DNA of 7,958 bases from Bacteroidales bacterium Bact_23 (GCA_001603685.1 LUZO01000084.1:1-7958), one strand, 5' to 3'; shown: positions 1 through 7,079, numbered from the stretch's first letter. Numbers and translations are program-made. The notes: generated by a model not told the origin, from the letters alone.

Positions 1-50
1 GTAGTAAATGCGAATATAGAGATTTTTAGATAAGTAATTGAAAAAATTCA

Positions 51-58
51 TAATTTTG
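51..58 (+). promoter_or_regulatory. Candidate Bacteroidota -7 promoter box for the peptidase pair
   Basis: TAATTTTG matches the TAnnTTTG -7 element of the Bacteroidota primary sigma factor and lies 29 bases before the iadA-like start codon. The flanking sequence is very AT-rich. No clear TTG or TTTG -33 element is seen at the usual distance; only a T-run at 23-27 is near. It would place transcription start around 65. Confidence 0.45.
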
Positions 59-87
59 AGGAAACATAACTTAAAACCCTTTGTCTG

Positions 88-1215
88 ATGATTACGCTGT
101 TTAAAAATGCTTCACTCTATTCGCCTCTTTCTGAAGGTAAAAAAGATGTTCTGGTTGCCGGAAAAACGATAATTGCCATAAAGGATCATATTGATGCTCC
201 CGCCGGGCTTGATGTTGAGGTGGTTGAATGCAACGGAAAGCGGTTGATTCCCGGGCTTATCGATGCCCATGTGCATATCACCGGAGGCGGCGGCGAAGGC
301 GGACCCGGAACCCGGATGCCCGAACTGGAAGTGAGCATGATGGTGGATGCCGGCGTAACCACCGTTATCGGATGCCTCGGTACCGACGGGATTACCCGTA
401 GCGTGGAAAGCGTTCTGATGAAAGTCAAATATCTGAGAGCCAAGGGAATGTCGGCATGGATGTATACAGGCTCCTATCAGGTTCCAACCCCGAGCATTAC
501 AGGCGATTTCAAAAAGGATATCGCGCTGTTTGAAGAGGTGGTAGGTGTGGGCGAAATTGCCGTTTCCGACCATCGCTCGTCGGTGCCCACCACCGAAGAG
601 CTTGCCAAACTTGCCGCCCACGCCCGGGTTGCCGGCATGATCGGCGGGAAAGCCGGTATCGTGAATGTTCACATGGGTGATGCAAAGGACCCTTTCCGTC
701 CGATACACAATGTGGTGGCAGGCAGTGAGCTGAACTACAGACAGTTTGTGCCAACACATTGCAACAGAAACGATTATATCTTTGAAGATGCCAAGGAGTA
801 CGGCAAAAAAGGGTATGTTGACATCACCACCAGCTCCTATCCCTATTATGTTGATGAGGAGATCAAACCGTCGGTTGCCCTGAAACAACTGCTCGACAGC
901 GGTGTGCCCATCAAACACATCACCTTTACTTCCGACGCCTGCGGTTCGCTGCCCGGATTTGACCCCGTTACCGGCAAACTCATCAAAATTGAGATGGGGC
1001 TGCCCGATTCCATTCTGCGCGAAATAAAGGAGGCAGTGCTGGATGAACAGATTCCCCTCGAAATTGCGCTGCAGGTTGCCACTTCCAATCCTGCCGATAT
1101 CCTGAAGCTTGAAAGCAAAGGCTATATTGCGGAAGGAAAGGATGCCGACCTGGTACTGATTGACGATGATTTCAGCATCATCCATGTGATGGCCAACGGC
1201 AAAATGGTAAAGTAG
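88..1215 (+). CDS. iadA: Isoaspartyl dipeptidase (beta-aspartyl-peptidase), amidohydrolase family M38
   Basis: This 375-residue enzyme would hydrolyse beta-linked Asp dipeptides released from damaged proteins, probably in the cytoplasm (no signal peptide). It has the amidohydrolase layout: a short N-terminal beta domain, the LIPGLIDAHVH motif starting the metal barrel (H61, H63), and a C-terminal GKDADLVLID strand. Spacing matches the catalytic residues I recall for E. coli IadA (390 residues): E70 for E77, Y130 for Y137, R163 for R169, H195 and H224 for H201 and H230, R227 for R233, D283 for D285 and S287 for S289. The odd point is E156 at the position of K162, the carboxylated bridging Lys. 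The gene starts at the ATG 29 bases after a TAnnTTTG box and is followed 27 bp later by an M28 peptidase, so both may act in peptide breakdown. Another amidohydrolase specificity cannot be excluded, but the conserved substrate-binding residues favour IadA. Confidence 0.87.
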   Translation: MITLFKNASLYSPLSEGKKDVLVAGKTIIAIKDHIDAPAGLDVEVVECNGKRLIPGLIDAHVHITGGGGEGGPGTRMPELEVSMMVDAGVTTVIGCLGTDGITRSVESVLMKVKYLRAKGMSAWMYTGSYQVPTPSITGDFKKDIALFEEVVGVGEIAVSDHRSSVPTTEELAKLAAHARVAGMIGGKAGIVNVHMGDAKDPFRPIHNVVAGSELNYRQFVPTHCNRNDYIFEDAKEYGKKGYVDITTSSYPYYVDEEIKPSVALKQLLDSGVPIKHITFTSDACGSLPGFDPVTGKLIKIEMGLPDSILREIKEAVLDEQIPLEIALQVATSNPADILKLESKGYIAEGKDADLVLIDDDFSIIHVMANGKMVK

Positions 1216-1242
1216 AACGCATTTTTCATAACATCAGCTTTT

Positions 1243-2724
1243 ATGACCTGTAGGGGAACCCTGTTGCTGTGCCTGCTGCTTGGCTTTTCCGCAAGCGTTT
1301 CGGGACAGCTTTCAGGGAAGGTTGCCCATCCTGCCCGGAAGGATTTCCTTCCGAGGCTTGAGATTCTTTCGGACGAAAGCATGCAGGGGCGCGAAACGGG
1401 CACTCCCGGTGGCCGGAAGGCCGGCGACTATATGGCTGCGGAGATGCAACGGATCGGGCTTGAAAAGCCCGGCGACAGCTATTTCCAGCCTTTTATCCTG
1501 ATACGAACAGAAGTTAAGGATGCCGGAATTGTGTTTTCGCAGTCAAGGAGTCGTGAAAAAGGAAAGCAACTTCGGTTCGGGCGGGATTTTATTGTGCTAC
1601 CCTGTGCCGGGAATGTAAACCTTGCCGCGGAAACTGCGGATGCCGGCTTTGGCCTTATCAGTGCGGATAGTGCCTACAACGATTTCAGGGAAGCGGATGT
1701 CAGGGGAAAGGTTGCGGTGCTTACCGGCGGATATCCAGGAATGGCGGACACCACCGGGGAGTTGTGGCAAAGGTACGGAAAGGCGCTGATGGAGAAAGGG
1801 GAGGGAATGGCTGCCAAAGTGCGCAATGCCGCCAACTATGGTGCTTTGGCGGTTCTTTTGCTACAGCCCGCAACCGACGCGGAAGCTCCCGGCAAGTGGT
1901 TCGCGGAAATCAGGGATGACCTTGCCGACAACTATTCCGACGGCTTCTACGCTTTTGCTTCCGCAGCAGCGGAACCCTGCCTCCCGGTGTTTGCGGTTGC
2001 CTCAGAAAGTTTCCGGAAAGATGAACTTCTGGAAAGGAGTGTAACCCTTACCGCCACGGTTGAATCCGGCCCGTTTGAGGCGCGGAATGTAACGGGTCTT
2101 ATCCGGGGTGCCGATACCTCAGGGTGCATCATCATCGGCGGGCATTACGACCATCTTGGAATGCGGGGCAATGATATCTATTACGGCGCCGATGATAACG
2201 CTTCGGGAGCAAGCGGCGTGCTTGCGCTGGCTGAAAAGTGGGCAGAAAGCGGTGTTAAACCGCCCGTTAACCTGCTGTTTGCAAGCTGGGATGCCGAGGA
2301 AAAAGGGCTTTTCGGAAGTACCCGCTTCGTGAATTCCCTGCCAAATGATTTTCCGGAAATCATTACTTATATCAACCTGGATGTAATATCGCGCAGCGAA
2401 CCGGCAGATACCCTTGGCCGGATGCTGAGTGTGGGAATCCGCGAAAGCGATTCGATCAGGCAACGAATTGTTTCGGATGCCAACCGGTTACTGGAGCACC
2501 CCTTTACGCTTGAGATCTGGGATGTAACCGGCCATTCAGGCAGCGATTACGGCCCGTTTGCCGAGGCGGGCATTCCGGTGTTAACCTTTTTTTCGGGTTA
2601 TCACGACGATTACCACTCACCCCGCGACCGGTTCGAACGCATTGATGCCGGCAAAATGGAGGCCATCCTCAGATTGGTAAATAACTGCCTGATCTCCCTG
2701 CTTGAAAACCTTCCCGGGCATTGA
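1243..2724 (+). CDS. Secreted M28-family zinc metallopeptidase with PA-type insert
   Basis: This 493-residue peptidase starts with a Sec signal peptide: a hydrophobic core at about residues 5-17 and likely cleavage near SVSG-Q (residue 21). Residues 140-275 look like a protease-associated (PA) insert, with RGKVAVLTGG at 154-163 and NYGALAVLLLQ around 198-208. The C-terminal catalytic domain has every M28 signature: GGHYDH (metal ligand H301, D303), GADDNASG (bridging D317), DAEEKG (general base E352 and metal ligand E353), NLDV (D380) and YHSPRD (H458). It should be an active two-zinc aminopeptidase or carboxypeptidase in the periplasm or outside the cell. The natural substrate cannot be read from sequence. 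The start is well bounded: the TAG of the preceding gene is in the same frame 30 bases upstream with no other ATG between, and the signal peptide begins here. The 27-bp gap suggests co-transcription with the iadA-like gene. Confidence 0.9.
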   Translation: MTCRGTLLLCLLLGFSASVSGQLSGKVAHPARKDFLPRLEILSDESMQGRETGTPGGRKAGDYMAAEMQRIGLEKPGDSYFQPFILIRTEVKDAGIVFSQSRSREKGKQLRFGRDFIVLPCAGNVNLAAETADAGFGLISADSAYNDFREADVRGKVAVLTGGYPGMADTTGELWQRYGKALMEKGEGMAAKVRNAANYGALAVLLLQPATDAEAPGKWFAEIRDDLADNYSDGFYAFASAAAEPCLPVFAVASESFRKDELLERSVTLTATVESGPFEARNVTGLIRGADTSGCIIIGGHYDHLGMRGNDIYYGADDNASGASGVLALAEKWAESGVKPPVNLLFASWDAEEKGLFGSTRFVNSLPNDFPEIITYINLDVISRSEPADTLGRMLSVGIRESDSIRQRIVSDANRLLEHPFTLEIWDVTGHSGSDYGPFAEAGIPVLTFFSGYHDDYHSPRDRFERIDAGKMEAILRLVNNCLISLLENLPGH

Positions 2725-2960
2725 TGACGCATCGGTTAACAGCGGGCGGAAAAGCGGTTTTACTTTGAACCGGCAAAAATTAATCCGTATATTAGTAAAT
2801 TCAAATCAAGCTGATGACAGAATACAAAAAGCCATCTGCCGGAGCCTTATTTTTCCGGGATCTCAAAATTTTCATAAAATAAAGTAAATGAGTGAGAACC
2901 ATAGTTTAAAAGCGTTGTTTTTATTATAAATCTGTGATTATTTACCAAACCCCCTGTATT
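2725..2960. other. Intergenic spacer with a weak promoter candidate
   Basis: No convincing gene is seen in these 236 bases, which become AT-rich toward the right. A weak inverted repeat (CCGGA at 2839-2843, TCCGG at 2854-2858, 10-base loop) lies about 115 bases after the M28 gene and has no T-run after it, so it is a poor terminator. TAAATCTG at 2927-2934 is one mismatch from the TAnnTTTG box. If used, transcription would start near 2941, which favours the ATG at 2961 over the GTG at 2934 as the start of the next gene. Confidence 0.4.
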
Positions 2961-3947
2961 ATGGAAACAAAGTATGGATTTACCCTGATGAGTGTCAGCG
3001 AATTTGATTCCTGGCTTAAGGCTCAGCAAGTCAGCCGGATAATCGGGCTGATTCAGAATCATCACACTTATCTTCCTGATTATACGCACTTTACCGGCCG
3101 GAACCATTTTGAGCGGCTTCAGTCGATGAAGCATTACCATATGGTAAGCAACGGCTGGAGCAATATCGCCCAGACCTTTACCACTTTTCCAGATGGTACC
3201 ATAGCCGCCTGTCGTCCGCTGAACGATGTTCCGGTAGGCATCAAGGGGCACAATTCCAGGGGAATATGCATTGAACACTTCGGAAATTTTGATGCCGGAA
3301 AGGATCAGATGTCGGCTGCCCACCGCGATACCATCATTAAAGTAAATGCTTTGCTGTGCCGCAGGTTTAACCTTCCGGTGGATACAGATCACATTGTGTA
3401 TCACCACTGGTATGATCTGAACTCGGGCCTCAGGCGCGATGGGCTGGGAGTTACCAAATCGTGCCCCGGTACCGCTTTCTTTGGCGGGAACAAGGTGGCC
3501 GACGCCAATGCAGGCTTTATCCCGCTGATAAAAGAGTCGCTTTCGAAAATGGGCGGTTCGTATGATTCGTCTCAAACGAATGAACAGGCAGTGATCGGGA
3601 ATGGCATCGTAACCGCTTCATCGCTGTACATCCGTACGGGCCCCGGAACGGATTACAACACTGCCGGATCGCTCAGCGCCGGTTCGCTGGTGGATATATA
3701 TGAATCGAAAAATGGCTGGCTGAAAATCGCGAAACCGAACAACTGGGTGGCCGAAAGGCATGTTATCCGGGTTGAGAAAAAGAAGGTAAAGGCCAGCTCA
3801 CTGTATGTCCGTTCAGGCCCGGGAGGCGGCTACTCCCGGCTTGGCGCTTTGCCGAAAGATACGGAGGTACTGGTTTATGAAAACCGGAATGGCTGGAGCC
3901 GCGTGGATATCAATGAGAAGTGGGTGTCCTCCGCATTTCTTGTGTAA
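2961..3947 (+). CDS. N-acetylmuramoyl-L-alanine amidase (Amidase_2/PGRP-like) with two bacterial SH3 repeats
   Basis: This 328-residue protein is predicted to cut the bond between MurNAc and L-Ala in peptidoglycan. Residues 25-195 form the Amidase_2 (T7 lysozyme/PGRP) domain: QNHHT gives zinc ligand H34, PDGTI and the GICIEHFGNFD strand follow, YHHW gives H148 or H149, and KSCPG gives K166 and zinc ligand C168. Two bacterial SH3 repeats follow at about 216-270 and 276-328. Both carry the SLY(I/V)R(T/S)GPG motif and an NGW turn, and probably bind cell wall. The Tyr that pairs with Lys in T7 lysozyme appears to be Gln71 here. There is no signal peptide from either possible start, which is odd for a wall enzyme. 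The ATG is preferred over an in-frame GTG at 2934, since that extension adds only nine residues without character; an in-frame TAA at 2907 rules out a longer N-terminus. Role in division, recycling, lysis or delivery to rivals is unknown. Confidence 0.82.
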   Translation: METKYGFTLMSVSEFDSWLKAQQVSRIIGLIQNHHTYLPDYTHFTGRNHFERLQSMKHYHMVSNGWSNIAQTFTTFPDGTIAACRPLNDVPVGIKGHNSRGICIEHFGNFDAGKDQMSAAHRDTIIKVNALLCRRFNLPVDTDHIVYHHWYDLNSGLRRDGLGVTKSCPGTAFFGGNKVADANAGFIPLIKESLSKMGGSYDSSQTNEQAVIGNGIVTASSLYIRTGPGTDYNTAGSLSAGSLVDIYESKNGWLKIAKPNNWVAERHVIRVEKKKVKASSLYVRSGPGGGYSRLGALPKDTEVLVYENRNGWSRVDINEKWVSSAFLV

Positions 3948-3972
3948 ATAGATTATAAATAGCTGAAATTCA

Positions 3973-3980
3973 TAACTTTG
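3973..3980 (+). promoter_or_regulatory. Distal candidate -7 promoter box before the sigma-54 activator gene
   Basis: TAACTTTG is an exact TAnnTTTG match, 26 bases after the amidase stop codon and 110 bases before the activator start. No well-spaced TTG is seen upstream. If used, the leader would contain the palindrome at 4000-4016. Confidence 0.4.
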
Positions 3981-3999
3981 GTATTGCTGAAAGCTGGTT

Positions 4000-4021
4000 A
4001 TTGACAAAATGTCAGTTTTTT
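4000..4021 (+). terminator. Short palindrome followed by a T-run: weak terminator or operator
   Basis: TGACA and TGTCA (4002-4006, 4010-4014) flank AAA. The stem can extend to seven pairs using one G-U and one A-T pair (4000-4006 with 4010-4016), and six T residues follow at 4016-4021. It could end amidase transcription, attenuate transcripts from the distal box, or be a protein-binding palindrome. The stem is short and AT-rich, so terminator strength is doubtful. Confidence 0.3.
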
Positions 4022-4030
4022 CGCCGTTCC

Positions 4031-4063
4031 TTGTCATTCAGTGCAGCGAAATTTGTAAATTTG
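4031..4063 (+). promoter_or_regulatory. Proximal promoter for the activator-lptE-secG operon
   Basis: TAAATTTG at 4056-4063 is an exact match to the Bacteroidota -7 box. TTG at 4031-4033 lies 22 bases upstream, within the loose spacing tolerated in this phylum. It would start transcription around 4070 and give a leader of about 20 bases. It is the best-placed promoter in the window for the four-gene set beginning at 4091. Confidence 0.55.
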
Positions 4064-4090
4064 CATTGAAAAATGACGCTTTAAAAGGAA

Positions 4091-5317
4091 ATGGATATTC
4101 AGACAATAAAACAACGCTTCAGCATCATCGGTAACTCACCGTTGCTTGAGCGCGCCATAGATATTGCCCGTCAGGTGGCCGGCACCGACATTACCGTTCT
4201 GATAAACGGAGAGAGCGGGGTGGGCAAGGAGGTCTTCCCTCAGATCATTCACCAGCTCAGTGCCCGCAAGCACGGGCCATATATTGCCGTAAACTGCGGC
4301 GCCATTCCCGAAGGAACCATTGATTCTGAGCTGTTTGGCCACGAGAAAGGCGCTTTTACCGGCGCTCATGAGTCGCGAAAGGGATATTTTGAAGTGGTAA
4401 GCGGCGGCACCATATTCCTTGATGAGGTTGCCGAGCTGCCGCTTTCAACACAGGTGCGCCTGCTGCGCGTGCTGGAAACCGGCGAGTTTATCAGGGTGGG
4501 CTCCTCTAAGGTAATCAAAACCGATGTGCGGGTGGTTGCCGCCACCAATGTGAACATTCCCGATGCCATTGCAAAGGGGCGTTTCAGACAGGATCTCTAC
4601 TACCGTTTGAACACCGTGCCCATATACATTCCGCCGCTGAGGGAGAGAAAAGATGATATTATCCTGTTGTTCAGGAAGTTTGCCGTTGATTTTGCCGAAA
4701 AATACCGGATGCCGGCCCTGGAGCTCGATGAGTCGGCTAAGCAGATGCTGATGAGTTACCGCTGGCAGGGTAATGTGCGTCAGTTGAAAAACATTACCGA
4801 ACAGATCTCCATCATCGAGCAGAGCAGGCTGATTACCGGCCCCATCCTTCAGAAATACCTCCCTTCGGAAAACCGCGACCTTCCGGTGTTGTACAACAAC
4901 AAGGAGCAGCAGGGCGGCGATTTCTCGGAACGCGAACTGCTCTACAAGGTGCTGTTCGACATGAAACGCGACATCAACGAGCTGAAGAAACTGGTGGTTG
5001 ACATCATCGACCAGGGAGAGATCAGCCATGAACTGAAACGCGAACATCAGTCTATAATCACCCAGCTCTACAGCGAAAACGATAAGAAAGGGCAGATGAA
5101 ATTCGGGGAGGCGATTCCGCACGAAGAGCCCATCGTGCTGGATTCGTATGTTACGCCCGAGGAGGTTGATGAGTCGCTTTCGCTTCAGAAAAAGGAGATC
5201 GACATGATTCGCCGCGCCATCGAAAAGCATGGCGGCAAGCGGAAGAATGCCGCGAAGGAACTGGGCATCTCCGAGCGAACCCTCTACCGGAAAATAAAAG
5301 AATACGACATCCGTTAA
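4091..5317 (+). CDS. Sigma-54-dependent activator (bEBP) without a sensor domain, Fis-type HTH
   Basis: This 408-residue protein should remodel RNA polymerase holding sigma-54 (RpoN) using ATP. The AAA+ domain fills residues 10-255: Walker A GESGVGKE (40-47), sigma-54-contacting loop GAFTGA (87-92), Walker B GGTIFLDE (105-112), VVAATN (148-153), arginine-finger segment FRQDLYYRL (165-173) and sensor II WQGNVRQL (225-232). The C-terminus (about 366-408) is a Fis-type helix-turn-helix with GGKRKNAAKELGISERTLYR. All motifs look intact. No receiver, GAF or PAS domain precedes the ATPase, and an in-frame TAA at 4082 shows that none has been missed. Residues 260-365 form an unusually long, charged linker that includes a probable coiled coil (about 278-330). 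A sensor-less activator may be controlled by its level or by a partner protein. It is followed 9 bp later by lptE. Its targets are unknown; groES, downstream of the operon, is a candidate. Confidence 0.9.
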   Translation: MDIQTIKQRFSIIGNSPLLERAIDIARQVAGTDITVLINGESGVGKEVFPQIIHQLSARKHGPYIAVNCGAIPEGTIDSELFGHEKGAFTGAHESRKGYFEVVSGGTIFLDEVAELPLSTQVRLLRVLETGEFIRVGSSKVIKTDVRVVAATNVNIPDAIAKGRFRQDLYYRLNTVPIYIPPLRERKDDIILLFRKFAVDFAEKYRMPALELDESAKQMLMSYRWQGNVRQLKNITEQISIIEQSRLITGPILQKYLPSENRDLPVLYNNKEQQGGDFSERELLYKVLFDMKRDINELKKLVVDIIDQGEISHELKREHQSIITQLYSENDKKGQMKFGEAIPHEEPIVLDSYVTPEEVDESLSLQKKEIDMIRRAIEKHGGKRKNAAKELGISERTLYRKIKEYDIR

Positions 5318-5326
5318 ATACCTGAT

Positions 5327-5845
5327 ATGATGAGTATTTTCCGGAAACCGGTGCGGATTTTTGTGCTTTTTGCCATTGCGGCTGCAATGCAGTCGTGCGG
5401 GGTTTATACCTTTACGGGAGCCTCCATTCCGCCCGAAGCCAAAACGGTGTCGGTGTCGCTGTTCCCCAATAAAGCTGAGATTGTTCAGCCCACACTGAGC
5501 CAGACCTTTACCGATGCGCTGCGCGATAAATTCGCCTCGCAGACCAACCTTGCCATGATTCCCAAAGGCGGTGATCTGCACTTCGAGGGGGAAATTACCG
5601 GCTATACAACCGAGCCGGTGGCCATCACCGGGCAGCAGCAGGCCGCCCTTATCCGCCTGAAAATAACGGTAAATGTCAGGTTTACAAACAAATACAGCGA
5701 AAAGGATAATTTCGAAACCAACTTTTCACGTTATGAAGACTACAGCAGCAGCCTGAATCTGAATGCAGTGGAAGCCGACCTGATTGCAAAAATTACCGAA
5801 GCGCTGGTTGAGGATATTTTTAACAAGGCTGTTGTAAACTGGTAA
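5327..5845 (+). CDS. lptE: LptE-family LPS-assembly outer-membrane lipoprotein
   Basis: LptE sits inside the LptD barrel and helps insert lipopolysaccharide into the outer leaflet. The 172-residue product has a lipoprotein signal: basic start, hydrophobic residues 11-20 and lipobox MQSC, with the lipidated Cys at 24. The mature protein opens GVYTFTGASIPPEAKTVSV, typical of Bacteroidota LptE (compare the CGYxF openings), and continues with an alpha/beta fold including FTDALRDKF and a C-terminal EALVEDIFNKAV helix. The residues right after Cys24 are not acidic, so the K-(D/E)-rich surface-export signal of Bacteroidota is absent. This fits a periplasm-facing lipoprotein. Two ATGs are adjacent (5327 and 5330); either gives essentially the same protein. 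It lies 9 bp after the activator gene and 4 bp before the next, so the set is almost certainly one operon. The family is diverse, so the call rests on architecture and context as much as motifs. Confidence 0.85.
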   Translation: MMSIFRKPVRIFVLFAIAAAMQSCGVYTFTGASIPPEAKTVSVSLFPNKAEIVQPTLSQTFTDALRDKFASQTNLAMIPKGGDLHFEGEITGYTTEPVAITGQQQAALIRLKITVNVRFTNKYSEKDNFETNFSRYEDYSSSLNLNAVEADLIAKITEALVEDIFNKAVVNW

Positions 5846-5849
5846 AAAT

Positions 5850-7079
5850 ATGAGACTTTCCCGGTTCGAATCACTGCTGGCAAACCCTTCGCTGCTCGAT
5901 CATGAGAGCCTTGGCGAACTGGAACAGCTTACCCGGGATCTGCCATATTTTCAGATTGCCCAGATGATGCTGGCCGCAAATATGCGGAAATCGGAAAGCA
6001 TCAGATACAATGCCCAACTCAAGATTGCCGCCGCTTATGCCGGCGATCGCGGCATACTCCGGAAGCTGATTCAGAATGCGGGCGAAACCATTACCATCTC
6101 AGAAGTGGTTGCAGCTCCTGCGGTTGAGCGGGAGACTGAAATTTCTGTGCAGGATCCGGAAACCGGTGTGTCAGATTTGGTGGAAATGGCTGAAGCGGAA
6201 GCTGAAGCGCTGACTTCGGATACTGTTGAGTTTGTTCAGGAAGAGGAAACGGCGGTTGAGGTTCCAGAGGAGATCCCGGCTGTTACCCCTGAGCCGGAAA
6301 TTCCGGAAGAGCCTGAAATTCCTGAGGAACCTGAGGAGCTTCTGGAACCTGAAGCACCGGAAGAGCCGGAAGAAGTTTTTGAACCGGCAGTTGCCGAACC
6401 GGTGGAAGTTCGGGGGATTGAACCGCAGGCCGGCGTTCCGGAAAAAGAGGCTTTCACCGAATCGGAAGACGAAGCCTATTTCAGACATTTGCAGGAGATT
6501 GTTGCCCGCCGCCTTGCCGAGATTGCACAAAGTGCCAGGGATGAAGAGCCGGAGCCGGTTGCTGATGAATTCTCCGGCAGGCTAACGGCAGACGCCCGTT
6601 CAACTACTGAAATACCTGAAGAAATTGCCGCTGAACCGCTGCAAATTCCGGAAGAAGAGGAAGTGGCAAGCTTTCCCGATGATCTGCTGCTGGCCGGCAT
6701 CGGAGGCGAGGTGTACGATCTTGAAAAGGAACTGGCAAAGGAAGCGGATGCCGCTCAGCCGGAGGCGGTTGATGGCCGCGAAGAGCGTGATCCGGCCGTT
6801 GCCGGGACCAGCAGCGAGCTGATTGACCGCTTTATCCGTACCAAACCACGCATCAGCCAACCCCGCAAGGAATTCTTTAATCCGGTTGATAAGGCGCGCG
6901 AAAGCTCCATCGACCACGATGATATCGTTTCGGAAACACTGGCACAGATTCAGCTTAAACAGGGACATCCCGAAAAGGCGATAAAAATATATCGCAAATT
7001 AAGTTTGAATTATCCGGAAAAAAGTGCTTACTTTGCAGCCCAAATTAAAAAAATAGAAGAAGACCTGTCAAAAGGTTGA
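5850..7079 (+). CDS. Acidic cytoplasmic protein with one C-terminal TPR-like unit, function unknown
   Basis: I do not recognise a named family for this 409-residue protein, although proteins annotated as tetratricopeptide-like occupy this place in other Bacteroidota. It has no signal peptide or membrane segment. Residues 1-75 are an ordered, mostly helical domain (FESLLANPSLLDHE, LPYFQIAQMMLAANM). Residues 85-320 are strongly acidic and probably disordered, with a Pro-Glu repeat at 148-175. A short helical island (about 207-230, YFRHLQEIVARRLAEI) and a DDLLLAGIG segment (277-285) interrupt this. The C-terminus is ordered again: SSELIDRFI (321-329), then a single TPR-like helix pair (about 357-405, ETLAQIQLKQGHPEKAIKIYRKLSLNYP). 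Two ordered ends joined by an acidic tether suggest a scaffold or adaptor, which is inference. The gene lies 4 bp after lptE and 25 bp before secG, so it is expressed with envelope-biogenesis functions. Confidence 0.8.
   Translation: MRLSRFESLLANPSLLDHESLGELEQLTRDLPYFQIAQMMLAANMRKSESIRYNAQLKIAAAYAGDRGILRKLIQNAGETITISEVVAAPAVERETEISVQDPETGVSDLVEMAEAEAEALTSDTVEFVQEEETAVEVPEEIPAVTPEPEIPEEPEIPEEPEELLEPEAPEEPEEVFEPAVAEPVEVRGIEPQAGVPEKEAFTESEDEAYFRHLQEIVARRLAEIAQSARDEEPEPVADEFSGRLTADARSTTEIPEEIAAEPLQIPEEEEVASFPDDLLLAGIGGEVYDLEKELAKEADAAQPEAVDGREERDPAVAGTSSELIDRFIRTKPRISQPRKEFFNPVDKARESSIDHDDIVSETLAQIQLKQGHPEKAIKIYRKLSLNYPEKSAYFAAQIKKIEEDLSKG
6291..6374 (+). repeat. Degenerate in-frame Pro-Glu repeat in the acidic protein
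   Basis: The coding sequence here is an imperfect tandem of short units encoding variants of PEIPEEPE and PEEP (residues 148-175 of the protein). It reads like a small minisatellite with silent and conservative changes between units. It probably forms an extended, negatively charged linker. It also creates long open frames on the other strand and in other + frames; these are artefacts. Confidence 0.7.

Noticed and set aside
112..1185. Long open frame on the - strand opposite the iadA-like gene
   Set aside because: It mirrors a well-supported + strand gene, has no recognisable domain, and arises from that gene's codon composition.
2839..2858. CCGGA/TCCGG inverted repeat as terminator of the M28 gene
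   Set aside because: Only five pairs, a 10-base loop and no T-run after the right arm.
2934..2960. GTG start extending the amidase by nine residues
   Set aside because: The extension adds no signal peptide or domain and overlaps a possible -7 box; the ATG at 2961 is the more ordinary start.
2847..3575. 242-codon - strand open frame opposite the amidase
   Set aside because: The + strand carries a full zinc-amidase motif set in this region; the reverse frame has no motif and no promoter.
4445..5581. 378-codon open frame on the - strand opposite the activator and lptE
   Set aside because: It spans two well-supported + strand genes and their junction, is rich in His and low-information segments, and shows no family motif.
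6171..6585. Overlapping Arg/Phe-rich and Ser/Gly-rich frames on both strands
   Set aside because: They are by-products of the Pro-Glu codon repeat in the acidic protein.
6940..6954. TGGCAC-N5-CAGC inside the TPR-like gene
   Set aside because: The GG/GC spacing fits, but the -12 part is poor, it is within coding sequence, and it lies about 150 bases before secG, which is already in an operon.
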